Below are positions 1 to 12,544 of a stretch of 64,000 nucleotides of DNA, in pieces. The translations under genes were made by a program, and so were the position numbers. How positions within the stretch are numbered: the stretch's first letter is position 1; the number at the start of each line of letters is the position of its first letter. The notes beneath the pieces were generated by a model that worked only from the letters and a program-made list of their open reading frames with translations, searched no databases and was not told the origin of the DNA. Origin of the DNA: Poa pratensis (lineage: Eukaryota > Streptophyta > Magnoliopsida > Poales > Poaceae). The stretch is taken from assembly GCA_947311845.1 (NCBI GenBank), contig CAMZMU010000117.1, positions 74,823,862 to 74,887,861 of the forward strand, given 5' to 3'.

Positions 1-518
1 TGTTGTACGAGTCTACTTATGTCTGGTTTTCCAATTTTAAGCTGAAATGATTTAAGCTGTAATATTCATGGATTTTGGGAAATTTTATTTTTGAAAAAAA
101 CCTGTCAGCTATTTGCCGTAGGCATGCCTACGACAAATAGGACACCTGGCGCTAGCCTATGCTTCCTAAATATGCTATTTGATGAAGGCGTTTAAAAATC
201 TTACAACAAATAATTTTGTTGTTTGCCGAAGGCATTAGTTTTGCTTAGGCAAATACATTTGATGTTTGATGTAGGTATTATGTTTGCTTATGACAATACT
301 TTTGTTGTTCGCCGAAGGCTTAATTTTGACTTGTGGTTTGTCGAAGATTTTATTTTGGCATACGACAAATATTTGTGGTTTGCCGAAGGGTTTATTTTGG
401 CCTATGGCAAATATTTGTGGTTTGCCTAGGTCTTTGACGCCGCCGTTTTTTGCCTCCACGCTCTCCACCCGCCCACGCTCGCGCATAACACTACATGTCG
501 CTCTTTTGGGTATCTCAA
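1..518. repeat. CACTA-like subterminal repeat region
   Basis: The segment holds several copies of a TTTGCCGAAGG/TTTGCCGTAGG motif (near 113, 224, 311, 380 and 421) and an imperfect 28-bp palindrome at 111-138 centred on GGCATGCC. Repeated TTTGCCGA motifs are typical of the subterminal regions of plant CACTA (En/Spm) transposons, and a related motif occurs in the CACTA miniature element at 48690-48973. No CACTA terminus is visible, so this is at best an internal or truncated piece. Short open frames here are made of the repeats and are not genes. Confidence 0.4.
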
Positions 519-1830
519 GGTGGGTAGGTAACTCCATCAGTATTAGGTGGGAATTACATTACTCTTTCGGTAATAGTTACCGACCCAATACTGATGTAGT
601 TACCCACCCAGTACTGATAAAGTTAACTATGTGTTTTCATGATGTAGTTATTCACCACACATCGATTAGTTGCCATACTCTCTCGGTAATAGTTATCCAC
701 CCAATACTTATGGAGTTACCTACCCAATACTGATAAGATTACCCATGTGTTTTCATGATATAGTTATCCACCATGAAATCGATTTATTTATCCACACAGT
801 TCTGATAGATTTACCTAGCCAGTACTGATGAAGTTATCCATACGTTCATAATGTAGTTATCCAACACGAAATCGATGTAGTTACCATACTCTTTCGATAA
901 TAGTTATCCATGCAGTACTGATGAACTTATCCATGTGTTCATAATGTAGTTATACACCATGAAGTTATCCACTCTGTACTGATAGAGTTACCTACCCAGT
1001 AGTGATGAAGTTATCCACTCTGTACTGAAGGAGTTACCCACAAAGTATTGATGGAGTTTACCCACCCTAGTCTGATGGAGTTACCCATCCAGTACCGATG
1101 TAGTTGCCCATCTTGTACTGATGAAGTTATCCACCCTAAACTGATAGATTTACCCACCTAATAGTGATGGAGTTACCATCTAGTAGTGATGGAGTTACCA
1201 CTTTAGATTGGTGTAGTTACCCACCCAATAGTGATAGAGTTACCGACCCTAGACCGATAGAGTTACCCATTTGTTACTGATATAGGTATCCATGATGAAC
1301 ATGTAGTCACCCTACACTCTCGTAATTGTTACATATCTAATACTGATGGAGTTACCCACCTAGTAGTTATTGAGTTATCCACATGTCTAGGATATAATTA
1401 TTCACCCCGAAGTCGATATAGTTAAGTAATAGTCATCCACTTAATCCTGATGAGTTACCCACCCAGTACATATGGAGTTACCCACACATTACTGATGGAG
1501 TTACCCATTTGTTCATGATGTAGGTATCCATGTTGAAATCGATGTAGTTACCCTACTCTCGTTAATAGTTATACACCCATTACCAATTGAGTTATCCATT
1601 TATTCATGATGTAATTATCCACCATAAAATCGATATAGTTACCATGCTCTCTAAATACTTACCCACCCAGTACCGATAGAGTTATCCATCTGTTTTAGGG
1701 GTGTAGTTATCACCATAAAATTGACAAAGTTATCACACTAATACTTATAGAGTTGAACAAGTGTTTAATATATAGTTACCCACTTGTACATGATATATTT
1801 ATCGTCCCAAAAGGTTAACTCACTTACAAA
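519..1830. repeat. 23-bp degenerate minisatellite
   Basis: A tandem array of about 55 imperfect units, period about 23 bp, with core GAGTTACCCACCCAGTACT. Units differ by substitutions and 1-2 base indels. A longer rhythm is visible, in which units with GTGTTCATGATGTAG and GAAATCGATGTAGTTACC recur every few units. The first unit (about 519-544) is in the opposite orientation, reading GTAACTCCATCAGTATT. No long frame runs through the array, so I treat it as non-coding. Confidence 0.85.
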
Positions 1831-2194
1831 ACTAGGAGGTAACTTGAAAACTCGAAAAAATCGAAAAGAACCAAAAGGTGGATATAGTTTCAAACCGAAA
1901 ATTAGTTGTCACTTGGGAATGGTAACTTACCTATTATGGCCTGGATAACTCACGTGTTAATGGTGGGTAACTTTCGGGTCAAAAGAAATATCGTTGAACC
2001 ATATCAACATGAGATTTAATTTCGAAGATCTCGACGCGACTAGTTCAACGGTGAAAACAAATCATAAATCGGATGAACGGTTTGAGCTACAAAACATTTT
2101 GTATTTTGAATTTCGCATTTAATGCGAGATGACATCAGTAGTTTCGTCTTTTAGCGCATGCATGCAAAGATGGCTGTTTCTCACACACCGACGT
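1831..2194. other. Non-coding flank between minisatellite and hAT element
   Basis: Moderately AT-rich sequence that still holds scattered GGTAACTT-like words related to the minisatellite, including a reversed GGTGGGTAACTT near 1961. No gene or terminal inverted repeat is seen. Confidence 0.5.
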
Positions 2195-4125
2195 GGTGCG
2201 GATCCGGATGGCACCCGCCGGGTATGGGTACGGGTATGGCCCCTCCATACCCATACCTGCCCCGCCCCCGTCACCCGTCCCCATACCCGCCGCCGGGTAC
2301 AAATCTCCACCATACCCGTCACCCGGTGGGTATGCCGTACCCGGCGTGTACCCGCCAACATCCTCAGAACCAAATATCTCATGAGTTCATCGGATAAACC
2401 TCTTCTCTCATTTCCTACTGATTCCACGAGTTCCTGCCTTTGCTATATATACGGATTGGAATCAGAAAACAAATGTCTCACGTTCCAAACTTAACCTTTA
2501 AGAGGCAACAGAAAAAACTGTGGAACATTCATTCACCACAAACCTCATAGACTTCGCAGTTTATAGCAGTAAAATATCAAATTTTCACAGGAAAACAGCA
2601 GCAATAAGCAACATAGAGCAACATTTTTATAGCAAATACATAATATATGTCAACACTCCAAATAGTTCAAATATAGAGCAGGATTTGCACATATAGCAAC
2701 ATAGTGTGAATCACACAATCACACATTAGTTCATCACACAACAAATAGTTCAACAGTTAAATAAATATTACAGCTCCAAGTGCATGAATCAAACAGTCCA
2801 ACAAGTTCTCAAAACACAAATAACGTCTCATCTCCACAGGACCACAGCCCACAACTTTCAAGAAGTACATGTCGAAGCTCCAACTCCACTTTCAGCAACA
2901 AGGACGTCTCAAGTAGTCATGCACTCATGCATGAGTCCTAGTCCTAGTCAAAATATAATTGCCAAGCATGAGTAAGTTATAAATTTTAGATTGCAGCCAC
3001 AAAAATATGGTACAAATAAAGACAATCATACAAACCTCATCCTCTTCTTGTGTGTCTTGAAGACAAGTCCAGAAGCTGCCTTCACCCATGTGAGCATCTA
3101 TAAGAAACAAAATTTGGATTATTAGCTCACAAGCAGAAGTAAAAAGTATCATAAGAGATCAATGAGGAAAAATGCATCATTTGCTCACCTTTGTACTTGT
3201 TTCTAAGCCAATTTTGATAGCACATCAATACTCAAGCATTTTGGAAGTGAGGCGGCTCCTATGATCATTCACTATTCTGCCACTCATACTAAACGCAGAT
3301 TCTGAAGCAACCGTTGTGACTGGAATAGCAAATATATCTCTTGCTAGCTTCCTTAGTGTTGGGTACCTTGTGGTTATCTCATAGAATACACTAAGCCTAG
3401 GTACAATATCTGCCGCAAAGTCCCATTCAGCCGAAGTAGGCAAGTTTGCATATTGCTTGTCTACTACTTTGGCTCTTTCAAAGACAGCTCTATAAGGCAA
3501 AGCTACGTTGAGCATAAGGTAGACAGAATTCCACCTAGTCTTACAATCTAGTCTCATCTTGTTTGTGATTTTACTTTCTTATACCTAGCCATCTCCTCAA
3601 ATTTCTCAACTCTCTTGGCTGAGGCAGTCCAATATCCAACACTTTCTCTAATATTGTGTGTAGCAGTTTTCATTGCATCTAAGCCATCTTTTACTATCAG
3701 GTTCAAATATGAGCACAGCAACGCATGTGAAGCATTGTACCTTCTAACGGCAGCTTGGACTTCCTATTTTGCCCACCAATAGCTCAAGTGCCCTGTCATT
3801 GGACGTGCAATTGTCAACTGTCACAGTCATGAGTTTCTCATCCAAATTCCATTCCATCAATGTGTTATACAGCTCTTCAGCAATGGCATCTCCGGTATGT
3901 GGTGCTGGCACATATATGAACCTACAACAACAAAAATAGCAGCTATTTAGCACTAAAACAACAGCTATTTAGCTATAAAAGCTGCAGCTATTCATCATTG
4001 AAAACAACAGCTATTTAGCTATAAAAGCTGCAGCTATGCATCACTGAAAACAGCATATATTAGTCACTAAAATAGCAGCTATGCATCACTAAAACAGCAG
4101 CTATGCATCACTAAAACAGCAGCTA

Positions 4126-4709
4126 TGATGGGGGATGATAACCCGGTAGGCCCATGAAGAGGGAAGCATGACCCGCCAGGCAGGAGGCCCGGCCAGGCCA
4201 GCTAACCATCAGCATGGGCTGGGTTATGTTGCTGGGCCAGAGGCTTTGGTGGTAACCCGGTTCAGGAAGGGAAGTTTCTAGAAGACCAGAGGCGGTTCGT
4301 GACTTGGAGGATACGAAGGCTAGAAGAGCTAGAATAGGATTCCGAGTCTGGGTAGAGCCCGGGTTCGTATTGTAAAGTGCCAGGAGACCCGGTAGTCTAT
4401 ATAAACCGGTCCCTGAGCCCTAGTTGAGAGAGAACTTTACGATCCAAGCTTAGGCGAGGAACCATCGAGAGAAACTCCACAACCTTGTAACCTAGATCGA
4501 GATCCGGCTCTGTTGTCGTAGCCGGTTATCGAGATCGAGATCAATAACAAGATAGCAGGAAGTAGGTCTTTATCTCCAATGGAGAGGCCGAACCTGGGTA
4601 AACCTTTTGTCCCTGCAATGCTAAACAATCTCCCAGACGCCAGTGTCGCCTTGCCCATCAACTCAAGCTACCCCAAAGTAGCATCTGCCGTGTTATCTAC
4701 CCCACGACA
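4126..4709 (+). repeat. 5' LTR of Tat element
   Basis: 584 bp, matching 12545-13131 with only about eight small differences by eye. A TATA box (TATATAAA) lies at 4398-4405, with a transcribed leader downstream. Confidence 0.95.
4398..4405 (+). promoter_or_regulatory. TATA box in 5' LTR of Tat element
   Basis: TATATAAA, repeated at the same relative place in the 3' LTR (12817-12824). It is the likely core promoter of the element's genomic transcript. Confidence 0.7.
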
Positions 4710-4710
4710 G

Positions 4711-4728
4711 TTGGCGCCGTCTGTGGGA
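4711..4728 (+). other. Primer binding site of Tat element
   Basis: TGGCGCCGTCTGTGGGAA starts two bases after the LTR end. The first nine bases match the 3' end of tRNA-Asp, but the rest differs, so the primer tRNA is uncertain. This form is common in plant Tat elements. Confidence 0.75.
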
Positions 4729-4751
4729 ACGCGTCCAAAGGTGTCACCATC

Positions 4752-7532
4752 ATGGGAGAAGCAAGGCAAGGAGTAGAGAACTATGTTTTCGGCGAGATCA
4801 CCCTCAATTCGCAAGGAGAGCCCATCGTTGATGATTTTGGCTGGGGCCGGAATCAGATCTACTTGAATCAGGTGATGTTATTCCAATTGGCAAGTTTAAC
4901 GTTTTTGTTGGTATGATTGCAACTAGATCTGCTAGTGATGGAGACTATGAATCTGTGTCAGGAGCTGCCACAATTGTTCAATCTGATGGAGAAGAGTCAG
5001 TTGGTACGGCTGAAGATGAGCTGCCCTGGACGTGCATGAGGAAAGATCGGGAAACCCGGCTCCAGTCCCGGGTGATGTGGTGGACTATGCAGATTCAGAA
5101 TCGATCCTGCCCTTGTTCGAAGGCCGGTTCGGATATGGAGTAGAAGAAGAGGACGAAGAGGAGCAAGAGTCCGTTCCAAGCCCGGTTAGGAGGGTGGCGG
5201 TTTACACCGCTCCTTCGATCAACGCGGGGGCATCACCGTCAACGGTTGTGCCACCAGCTTTTACTCCGGGTCAGCAGCAGCAACAATTGCCACCAGTGTT
5301 GGAGCTGGCGGGCCAAAGGGTTGATGGAGACCCGGCTTCGGTATCAGAGGAAAGTGAAAACACGGCGCGTTACAGGAATAGCTTCGGTTTTCTCAATAAC
5401 CGAGCTCAGGGTGAGGAAAGAAACAATGCAACTGGGCCCGGCCATGTTTAACAATGGCCTGGTCCTAGATCCAACAGCACTTACGAGGATTGTTACTCCA
5501 GAGAACGCGCAGCAAGAGCTATAGAATTGGATACAGCACGCCGGGCCTTGGAGCAGGTGCGCAGAGACACAATGGCAGAAAAAGAAGATATGGAGATTAG
5601 GCGAAAGCAATTAGAGGATGAGGAAAATCGTCTCAATGAGATGACCAGGGCACACCGGAGGAGGCACCAGAGCCGGCTGGCCCTGGAGAAAACGCCATAA
5701 ATCCAGCAGTATTGTTTAGGACCCCAGAAGATCAACCAGTTGGTGTAACCCAGGTGGCTCCAGTTGTTAGAGCAAATATAGAACCAGACAGAGGAACAGG
5801 AGCAGCTGGGTTGCAGTTGCAGCGGCGCCGGGTCTTCTCGCTGGGGGAGCCAGGGGAAATCCGGGTCTGCCGCCCAGGACACCAAGGTTTCATACGCCGC
5901 GGTCACTATTCCAATCCAGCAGATAACGTGTATGCCGCAACTTTGGCACTAGATCGTATTCCATTAGGAGACTCGCCAGCAGAGGTTGAAGCTCGGCGTG
6001 CCATTGACATGTTACGCACTGCGGTTGCTCAGCAAGTTCAGTATTCAAAAGAGAAAAGTGCGCTTCATTCTACAACATATCGTAGCAAGAGTCGCCATGG
6101 GGGAAACCCGCCATTGGCCGGGTTTGCCGCACAGCAGCAAAACCCGCCCCAGCAGAACCAAAACCAGAATAATCAGCAGTATCAACCCGCCCCTGCAATT
6201 TCTGTGGCTCAGCAGATAGTCAATAGATCGCGGGCAGGAAGGAGTGCAGCTAATGCAAACCCGGCAGTACCAGCAGCTGGAGCACCACAAGGAGGACCGG
6301 GTCCCGTGCCAGCAGCATCTGCAAGCTCGCCGGGTAACATTAATCTTTTAGCAAGTTCTTCCACTTTGGCGGTCCCAAGTGTCTTTCAGATGCCATTAGA
6401 GCAGAGCCTTTCCCTGAGAAGTTCAAGGAGCCAAGCAAGATTGCCAATTATGAGCCGAGCACAGACCCGGCGAGTTGGTTGAGCAGTTATGAGATGGCGA
6501 TGTGTATACGCAATGCTACAGAGAACGTTTGTGCAAAGTATATGTATTTGATGATGAGTGATGGTGCAGCAAAGTTGTGGTTCAAGAATCTGCCAGAGAA
6601 ATCTATCAATTCTTGGGATGAGTTGAAAACAATTTTCATCAAGCACTTTCAGGGCACGTGCAAGCGTTTATTTTCCATTGAAGATCTTGATCGTTGCGTA
6701 CAGAGGAAGGGCGAGTCAGCTCGTCACTGGATGGGCCGGGTCACGGAGATCCTGCACTCTTCATCAGGTATCGAGCCCAAGGATGCAATTTCATCGATGG
6801 AGAAAACTTGCAAGTACGCTCCCTTGGTCAGAAGCTGGGCCGCATGAAGGAAGGACACCGGGTTAAGCCCGTTACTATGGCAGAGTTGATGGATGCGTGC
6901 AACAGACACGCAGCCACGGACAAAACCCAGGATGATAGTGAGGAAGAAAAAGGGAAAGGTGCTGCGAACAATGGAGGAAAGAACAATGGCCCGGGAAACA
7001 ATAACAACAGCAATCAGAACCAGCACAAGCGTGGGCATCAGGAAGGAAACTCAGAGCTAGTTGCAAATGCAAATGCCGGGTTTCAGAGGCAAAGGATGCA
7101 TGGGAATTATCAGGAAAACAGAGGTTATCAGGAAAACAGAGGTTATCAGGGAAATAATGGGAGTTACGGTGGTGGAAATAGTTATCAAGGAACACGCCCA
7201 ATGAGCACTGAAGAGGCCTTCAGGATGCCGTGTCCCCGTCATAGCAAGAATGGAGACCCGCCAATCATTCATTGGCCCAGTGTGTAGATTTGAACAGGTG
7301 GAAAAACAATGAGATTCAGAGAGCTCTGCAAGGAGCAAACAGGAGTGGAGGACCCGGCCCGAGTGCTAACCCGGCTGCGGGACCTCTAACTGGAGCAAAC
7401 GCGGTACCAACTGGAAATACAGGACCCGGCCAAATTACAGGTAATCAGGGTGGATTCTCGAACCAGCCAAGGCAACTTGGCCAATATCATATATATACCA
7501 GTGGCACGACCAAGAGAGAGAGAGAAAGATAG
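4752..7532 (+). pseudogene. Gag polyprotein of Tat element, frameshifted
   Basis: The frame opens with an ATG at 4752 and is then carried by successive frames at about 4890-5030, 5032-5450, 5480-5700, 5700-6440, 6380-6845 and 6830-7287. The retrotransposon Gag domain is at about 6430-6810, recognisable from YEPSTDPASWL, DGAAKLWFKNLPE, INSWDELKTIFIKHFQG and RKGESARHWMGRV. Upstream is a Gln/Pro-rich region, and downstream a Gly/Asn-rich region with NYQENRGYQENRGY repeats and a degenerate Cys/His motif (CPRHSKNGDPPIIH). Gag would form the virus-like particle. At least four frameshifts or stops make the present copy non-coding. The N-terminal charged region resembles the long Gag of Tat elements. 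Confidence 0.85.
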
Positions 7533-7552
7533 TCAAAAGGGCAGTTAATTCA

Positions 7553-8050
7553 GTGGCTGTAGGGGTACCAAGGTATTTGAGATGGTCAGAGCATACTATT
7601 ACTTGGAGCAGAGCAGATCACCCGGATGTGGTGGAGCACCCGGGTCTGCTTGCGTTAGTTGTGGCTCCTCAAGTTCATGGCTTTGAGTTGAAGAAGGTTT
7701 TGATGGACGGTGGCAGTAGCATTAACATCTTGTATTGGGAAACATTTATGCGTATGGGTCTGAAGGAGTCACAGTTGCAGAAAACGTCAACAATGTTTCA
7801 TGGTATAGTTCCTGGGAAGTCTGCTACACCTGAGGGAAAAATTTCATTAGAGGTTGCTTTTGGCGAGTCTATCCATAACTTCAGATCAGAGTGGCTCACC
7901 TTTGAGGTGGTGAAATTTCCAAGTCCTTATCATGCGTTGTTTGGAAGGCCAGCCTTTGCCAAGTTCATGGCGAGGCCGTGTTATGTATACTTGCAGTTGA
8001 AGATGCCGGGTCCCAAGGGGATTGCTAGCTCTAAGTTGACGAGGGAATAT
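7553..8050 (+). pseudogene. Aspartic protease fragment of Tat element
   Basis: One open frame carries the retropepsin region: the active-site segment VLMDGGSSINILY (Asp-Gly-Gly-Ser, a form common in Tat elements) around 7700-7738, and the flap and C-terminal part ending HALFGRPAFAKFMA around 7930-7970. The protease cleaves the Gag-Pol polyprotein. After about 8050 the frame runs into the antisense LTR fragment, so the remaining pol domains are missing. The frame continues without meaning to 8155. Confidence 0.8.
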
Positions 8051-11000
8051 CTCCCCGGCAACAGTGCCAGAAACTCTGCTTGTACGTCACACGTCAGTTG
8101 GGAACCCCAAGAGGAAGGTATGATGAGTGCAGCAGCAAGTTTTCCCTCAGTATGAAACCAAGGTTTAATCGAACCAGTAGGAAAACGAGGTTTGCTTCGA
8201 AGGTGTTGGTGAAGGAGTGTAGTGCGGCGCAACACCAGGGATTCCGGTGCCAACGTGGAACCTGCACAACACAATCAAATTACTTTGCCCCAACTTAACA
8301 GTGAGGTTGTCAATCTCACCGGCTTGCTGAAAACAAAGGGTTAAACGTATCGAATGGAAATGATGTTTGTTTGCATAAAACAGTAGAGAACAATGATTGC
8401 AGTAGATTGTATTTCAGATGTAAAAGAATGGACCGGGGTCCACAGTTCACTAGTGGTGTCTCTCCAATAAGATAACTAACATGCTGGGTAAACAAATTAC
8501 AGCTGGGCAATTGACAATTGATAAGTGCATATAACATGCATGTGTGAGCTGTGGTGTCTACTATGAGATTCATTTGGGCATTACGACAAAGTACATAGAC
8601 CGCTATCCAGCATGCATCTATGCCTAAATAGTCCACTTTCCGGTTAACATCCGTACCCCTTCCAGTATTAAGTTGCAAGCAACAGACAATTGCATTAAGT
8701 AATGTGCGTAATGTAAACAATACATTCATCCTTGAATAAAGCATTGCTGTTTTACCCCTAGTGGCAACAACACATCTACAACCTTAGAACTTGCTGTCAC
8801 TATCCCAGGTTAAATAGAGGTTGAACCCAACTATCATGCATAAATACCCCCTCTTGGAGTACAAGTATTCACTTGGCCAAGGCTTCAACAAGTAACGGAG
8901 AGCATGCAAGATCACAAATGACATAGACATGATAATATAATATTCAGCTCCACATAGGTATCAATATAAGTCAGATCCCAGCAAACACAACATGTAGCAT
9001 TACAATAAGATGATCTTGATCATGATAGGCAGCTCACAAGATCTAAACATGATGGCACAAGTGGAGAAGACAACCATCTAGCTACTGCTATGGACCCATA
9101 GTCCAAGGATGAACTACTCACGCATCACTCCGGAGGCGGGCATGGCGATGTAGAGCCCTCCGGTGATGATTCCCCTCTCCGGCAGGGTGCCGGGAAGAGC
9201 TTCAGAACCCCCCGAGTTAGGGTTGACGACGGCGGCGGCAGCGAATATGTTCTGGATGAAAGGCTCGGTGTTTTAGGGTTTTCACGTCTCGGGGAATAAA
9301 TAGGCGAAGGGGCGATGTCGGCGGACCCCCGAGGGGCCCAAACCACAGGCGGCGCGGCTGGGCCCACTGCCGCGCCGCCAGGTGGTTTGGCCACCTCGTG
9401 GCTCTCTTCGTCTCTCCTTCGGACTCCGTGTACGTGCTGGAAAAATAGGGACTTGGCCTTTTGTTTCGTGCAATTCCGAGAATATTTCCAGAAGTAACTT
9501 TCTGAAACCAAAAACAGCAGAAAACAGGGAACTGGCACTGTGGCATCTTGTTAATAGGTTAGTCCCAGAAAATGCATAAAAGTGATATGAAGTGTATATA
9601 AAACATGTAGCAAATGGTATAATATAAGCATGGAACAGCAGAAATTATGGATACGTTGGAGACGTATCAAGCATCCCCAAGCTTAGTTCTACTCGTCCTC
9701 GAGTAGGTAAAACGATAACAACAAATAATTTCTGAGGAGACATGCTTTCACACAATCTTGATCAATATATTGCAAGGCTCATGTCATGAATGAAGTGACT
9801 CAAAGCAATGATCTATAGTTTGCTAACAAATAGATAAAGAGTAAACAATGAATCATATAAGCAAAAACTTTTCATGAATAGTACTTTCAAGACAAGCATC
9901 AAAAAGTTTTGCATAAGAGGTAACTCATAAAGCAATAGATTCAAAGTAAAAGGCATTGAAGCAACACAAAGGATGATTAAGTTTCAGCATTGCTTTCAAC
10001 TTGTAACATGTATATCTCATGGATAGTTGTCAACATAAAGCAATATAACAAGTGCAATAAGTAAACATGTAAGAATCAATGCACACAAAGTTGACACAAG
10101 TGTTTGCTTCTAAGATAGAAAGGAGTAGGTAAACTGACTCAACATAAAGTAAAAGATAGGCCCTTCGCAGAGGGAAGCAGGGATTAAATCATGTGCTAGA
10201 GCTTTTTAAGTTTTCGAAAGCATATAGAGAGCACAAAATAAGTATTTGAGAGGTGTTTGTTGTTGTCAACGAATGGTAGTGGGCACTCTAACCCCCTTGT
10301 CAACCAGACTTTCAAGAGCGGCTCCCATGAAGGACGTTATCTCTACCAGCAAGGTAGATCATCCCTCTTCTCTTTTGTTTACACATGTATTTTAGTTTCT
10401 TTATAGATGACACTCCTCCCAACCTTTTGCTTACACAAGCCATGGCTAACCGAATCCTCGGGTGCCTTCCAACATTCACATACCATGGAGGAGTGTCTAT
10501 TTGCAAATTAAGTTGCTTACTGATAAATCAGGGCAAAACATGTGAAGAGAATTATTAATGAAAGTTGTAATTAATTGGGGCTGGGCACCCCGTTGCCAGC
10601 TCTTTTTGCAAATTATTGGATAAGCGGATGTATATGCCACTAGTCCATTGGTGAAAGTCTGTCAGAAGTAAATGACAAGATTGAAAGATAAAACACCACA
10701 TACTTCCTCATGAGCTATAAAACATTGACACAAATAAGGAGTAATAAAGTTTTGAATAGTTTAAAGGTAGCACATGAAATATTTACTTGGAATGGCAGGA
10801 AATACCACATAGTAGGTAGGTATGGTGGACACAAATGGCATGGGTTTTGGCTCAAGTTTTGGATGCACGAGAAGCATTCCCTCTCAGTACAGAGTTTAGG
10901 CTAGCAAGGTTGTTTGAAGCAAACACAAGTATAAACCGGTACAGCAAGAATCACATAAAAACATATTGCAAGTATTATAAGACTCTACACTGTCTTCCTT

Positions 11001-11617
11001 GTTGCTCAAACATTTTACCAGAAAATATCTAGACCTTAGAGAGAACAAATATGCATCCCAAGTCTCAACAAGCTCTACGGTAGTTCTCCACTACTAGGCT
11101 TTAACTACATGATGCAAGAGCTTAAACATGATCTACTTGAGAGCTCAAAACAATTGCAAAGCATCAAATCAAAACAAGACAATGATCTACAAGAATGCAT
11201 ATGTCTTTTCCAATACCAACTACTACATGTAGCATTTTCTTTCTTCCAAACAAACACCAATCAATTTATTAAACATAAACTCTCCAAATGATAATATAAT
11301 GCAGCAAGAGAGTATTTATAAACAAGTGCTAACAGCTCGAAGAGATGCATGAAAAACAGGAGCTAAAAGCACTGCAGTAGCTAGTTAAGAATACTCAACA
11401 AATATAAGTGAAGAACATGAGTATTCACATGAAAAAGCGGAGCGTGTCTCTCTCCCACACAAGGATTGCTAGGATCCGAATTTATTCAAACAAAAACAAA
11501 AATAAAAACACACAGACGCTCCAAGTAAAGCGCATAAGATGTGAAAGAATTAAAATATAGTTTCACTAGAGATGACCTGATAAGTTTGTTGATGAAGAAG
11601 GGGATGCCTTGGGGCCA
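8051..11617 (-). mobile_element. Antisense fragment of a non-autonomous LTR element
   Basis: Read on the minus strand, 11617-9670 matches the 3' internal part of the element at 59664 onward (shared blocks CCAAGGCATCCCC, TTCATC, AGGTCATCTCTAGTG and TTGGAGCGTCTGTGTG). It is followed by the tract AAGCTTGGGGATG, a complete LTR (9669-8081), and a remnant tRNA-Asp type primer site (8069-8052). No other LTR copy or target duplication is seen, and both edges join Tat sequence abruptly (8050/8051 and 11617/11618). It replaces the missing pol of the Tat element. No coding frame is recognised within it. Confidence 0.8.
8081..9669 (-). repeat. LTR (TGATACGTCTC family), diverged copy
   Basis: On the minus strand it begins TGATACGTCTCCAACGTATC and ends in GTACA, 1589 bp. 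It is homologous to the LTRs at 45502-47099 and 59664-61262 but clearly more diverged. It is flanked by a purine tract on one side (9672-9684) and a primer-site remnant on the other (8052-8069). Confidence 0.88.
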
Positions 11618-11938
11618 TTGGATTTCTTCTCCAGCAGCGCGCCATTGGATCTCATCCTTTGGAGGGAGCTCGCCGCAGTTCACATATTCCTGAAGCATCA
11701 AGGTCGTCACCATGGATTTGGTCCAGTTGACCTGAGCAGCAGCGGGGGCGGCGGAGCCAGATGCACCGGCGTGGGCGCTGTGAGGCTTCTTTGCGAGCTT
11801 CTTCGCCGCACGGGGAGCTCCGGCCTTGGCTTTGTCCTTCATCATGGTTGAGAAGCTTCGGGGTTCTCTGAGCACAACAATGGAGGTGTGAAACCCTAGT
11901 TCTAGATGTAGATGCGTGGAGAGGGAAATGCAAAGCAA
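11617..11938 (-). pseudogene. Antisense ORF of Tat element, C-terminally truncated
   Basis: The minus-strand frame, most likely starting at 11851 or 11848 (Met-Met-Lys-Asp-Lys), has a Lys/Ala-rich head and then WTKSMVTTLMLQEYVNCGELPP and IQWRAAGEE. This resembles the start of the plant putative gypsy-type transposon domain, an accessory ORF that Tat elements carry antisense to pol near the 3' LTR. The usual protein is several hundred residues. Here it stops after roughly 75-80 residues, where the foreign LTR fragment begins. A TATA-like box lies upstream at 12123-12134. Its function in the family is not known. Confidence 0.65.
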
Positions 11939-12122
11939 ATCTGGACGGGATTCAAGTTGGAATCAAGTGCGGAGCACGGATGAGTGGAGTAATCGTACCT
12001 GTGGATCTTCTTGCAGGAGATGGGGAGGCTCGATTTGAGATTGGATCCGCGGTTGCTACAGTGCGCGCGCGAGGAAGAAGATGAACTGGATGGGGAAAAA
12101 TGACCGTGGTGTCTCTTGGTCT

Positions 12123-12134
12123 CCTATTTATAGG
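12123..12134 (-). promoter_or_regulatory. Candidate antisense TATA box
   Basis: On the minus strand the sequence reads CCTATAAATAGG, about 270-290 bp upstream of the antisense ORF start. Its position suits an internal antisense promoter for that ORF. Confidence 0.5.
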
Positions 12135-12530
12135 CGCAGTGAAAACCCTAGGGGTGTTGTGGTAAAAAGTGAAGAGATAAGGATCTTTGACTAAAAGTCA
12201 ACGACAAACGGAATGACATAATTACGGAGTATTAAAGGATAAGATCGTGATTAAGATGGATAAGGATGGAGTTATAGTTGGGTGATAGTTTTCGCTAAGT
12301 GTTGAAAGTGAAACCCGGGCGTCGGAACCCGGCAAGGGATAACGGGTTACGGCGTGAACCGCCAAAGAAACTGGCCAAGCAAAGGAGAAAAGAGGCATGT
12401 TCTAATGTTAAATTTGTTATCTGTTATCTTGTGTTTCAGGTGATTAACCCGGCTGGCCAGGTTATCAGCTCTGCTCAAAGAAGCAATATTCAAGAATAAG
12501 AAGCCGAGCATGCCAACTGGCAACCAGGTT

Positions 12531-12544
12531 AATCTGGGGGCTAC
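12531..12544 (+). other. Polypurine tract of Tat element
   Basis: AATCTGGGGGCTAC lies immediately before the 3' LTR, the expected place for plus-strand priming. Confidence 0.8.

Noticed and set aside
1..1830. CRISPR-like array
   Set aside because: The 23-bp units are contiguous and degenerate, with no unique spacers, in plant nuclear DNA.
2158..2397. Pro/Tyr/Gly-rich short frames resembling a structural protein
   Set aside because: They lie on the hAT terminal repeat made of GGGTACCC/GGGTATGG runs and appear in all frames.
9125..9546. Frames of 109-137 codons within the antisense LTR
   Set aside because: Equivalent frames recur in the homologous LTRs at 45530-46059 and 59692-60221 as GC-rich leader sequence, with no domain and poor conservation.
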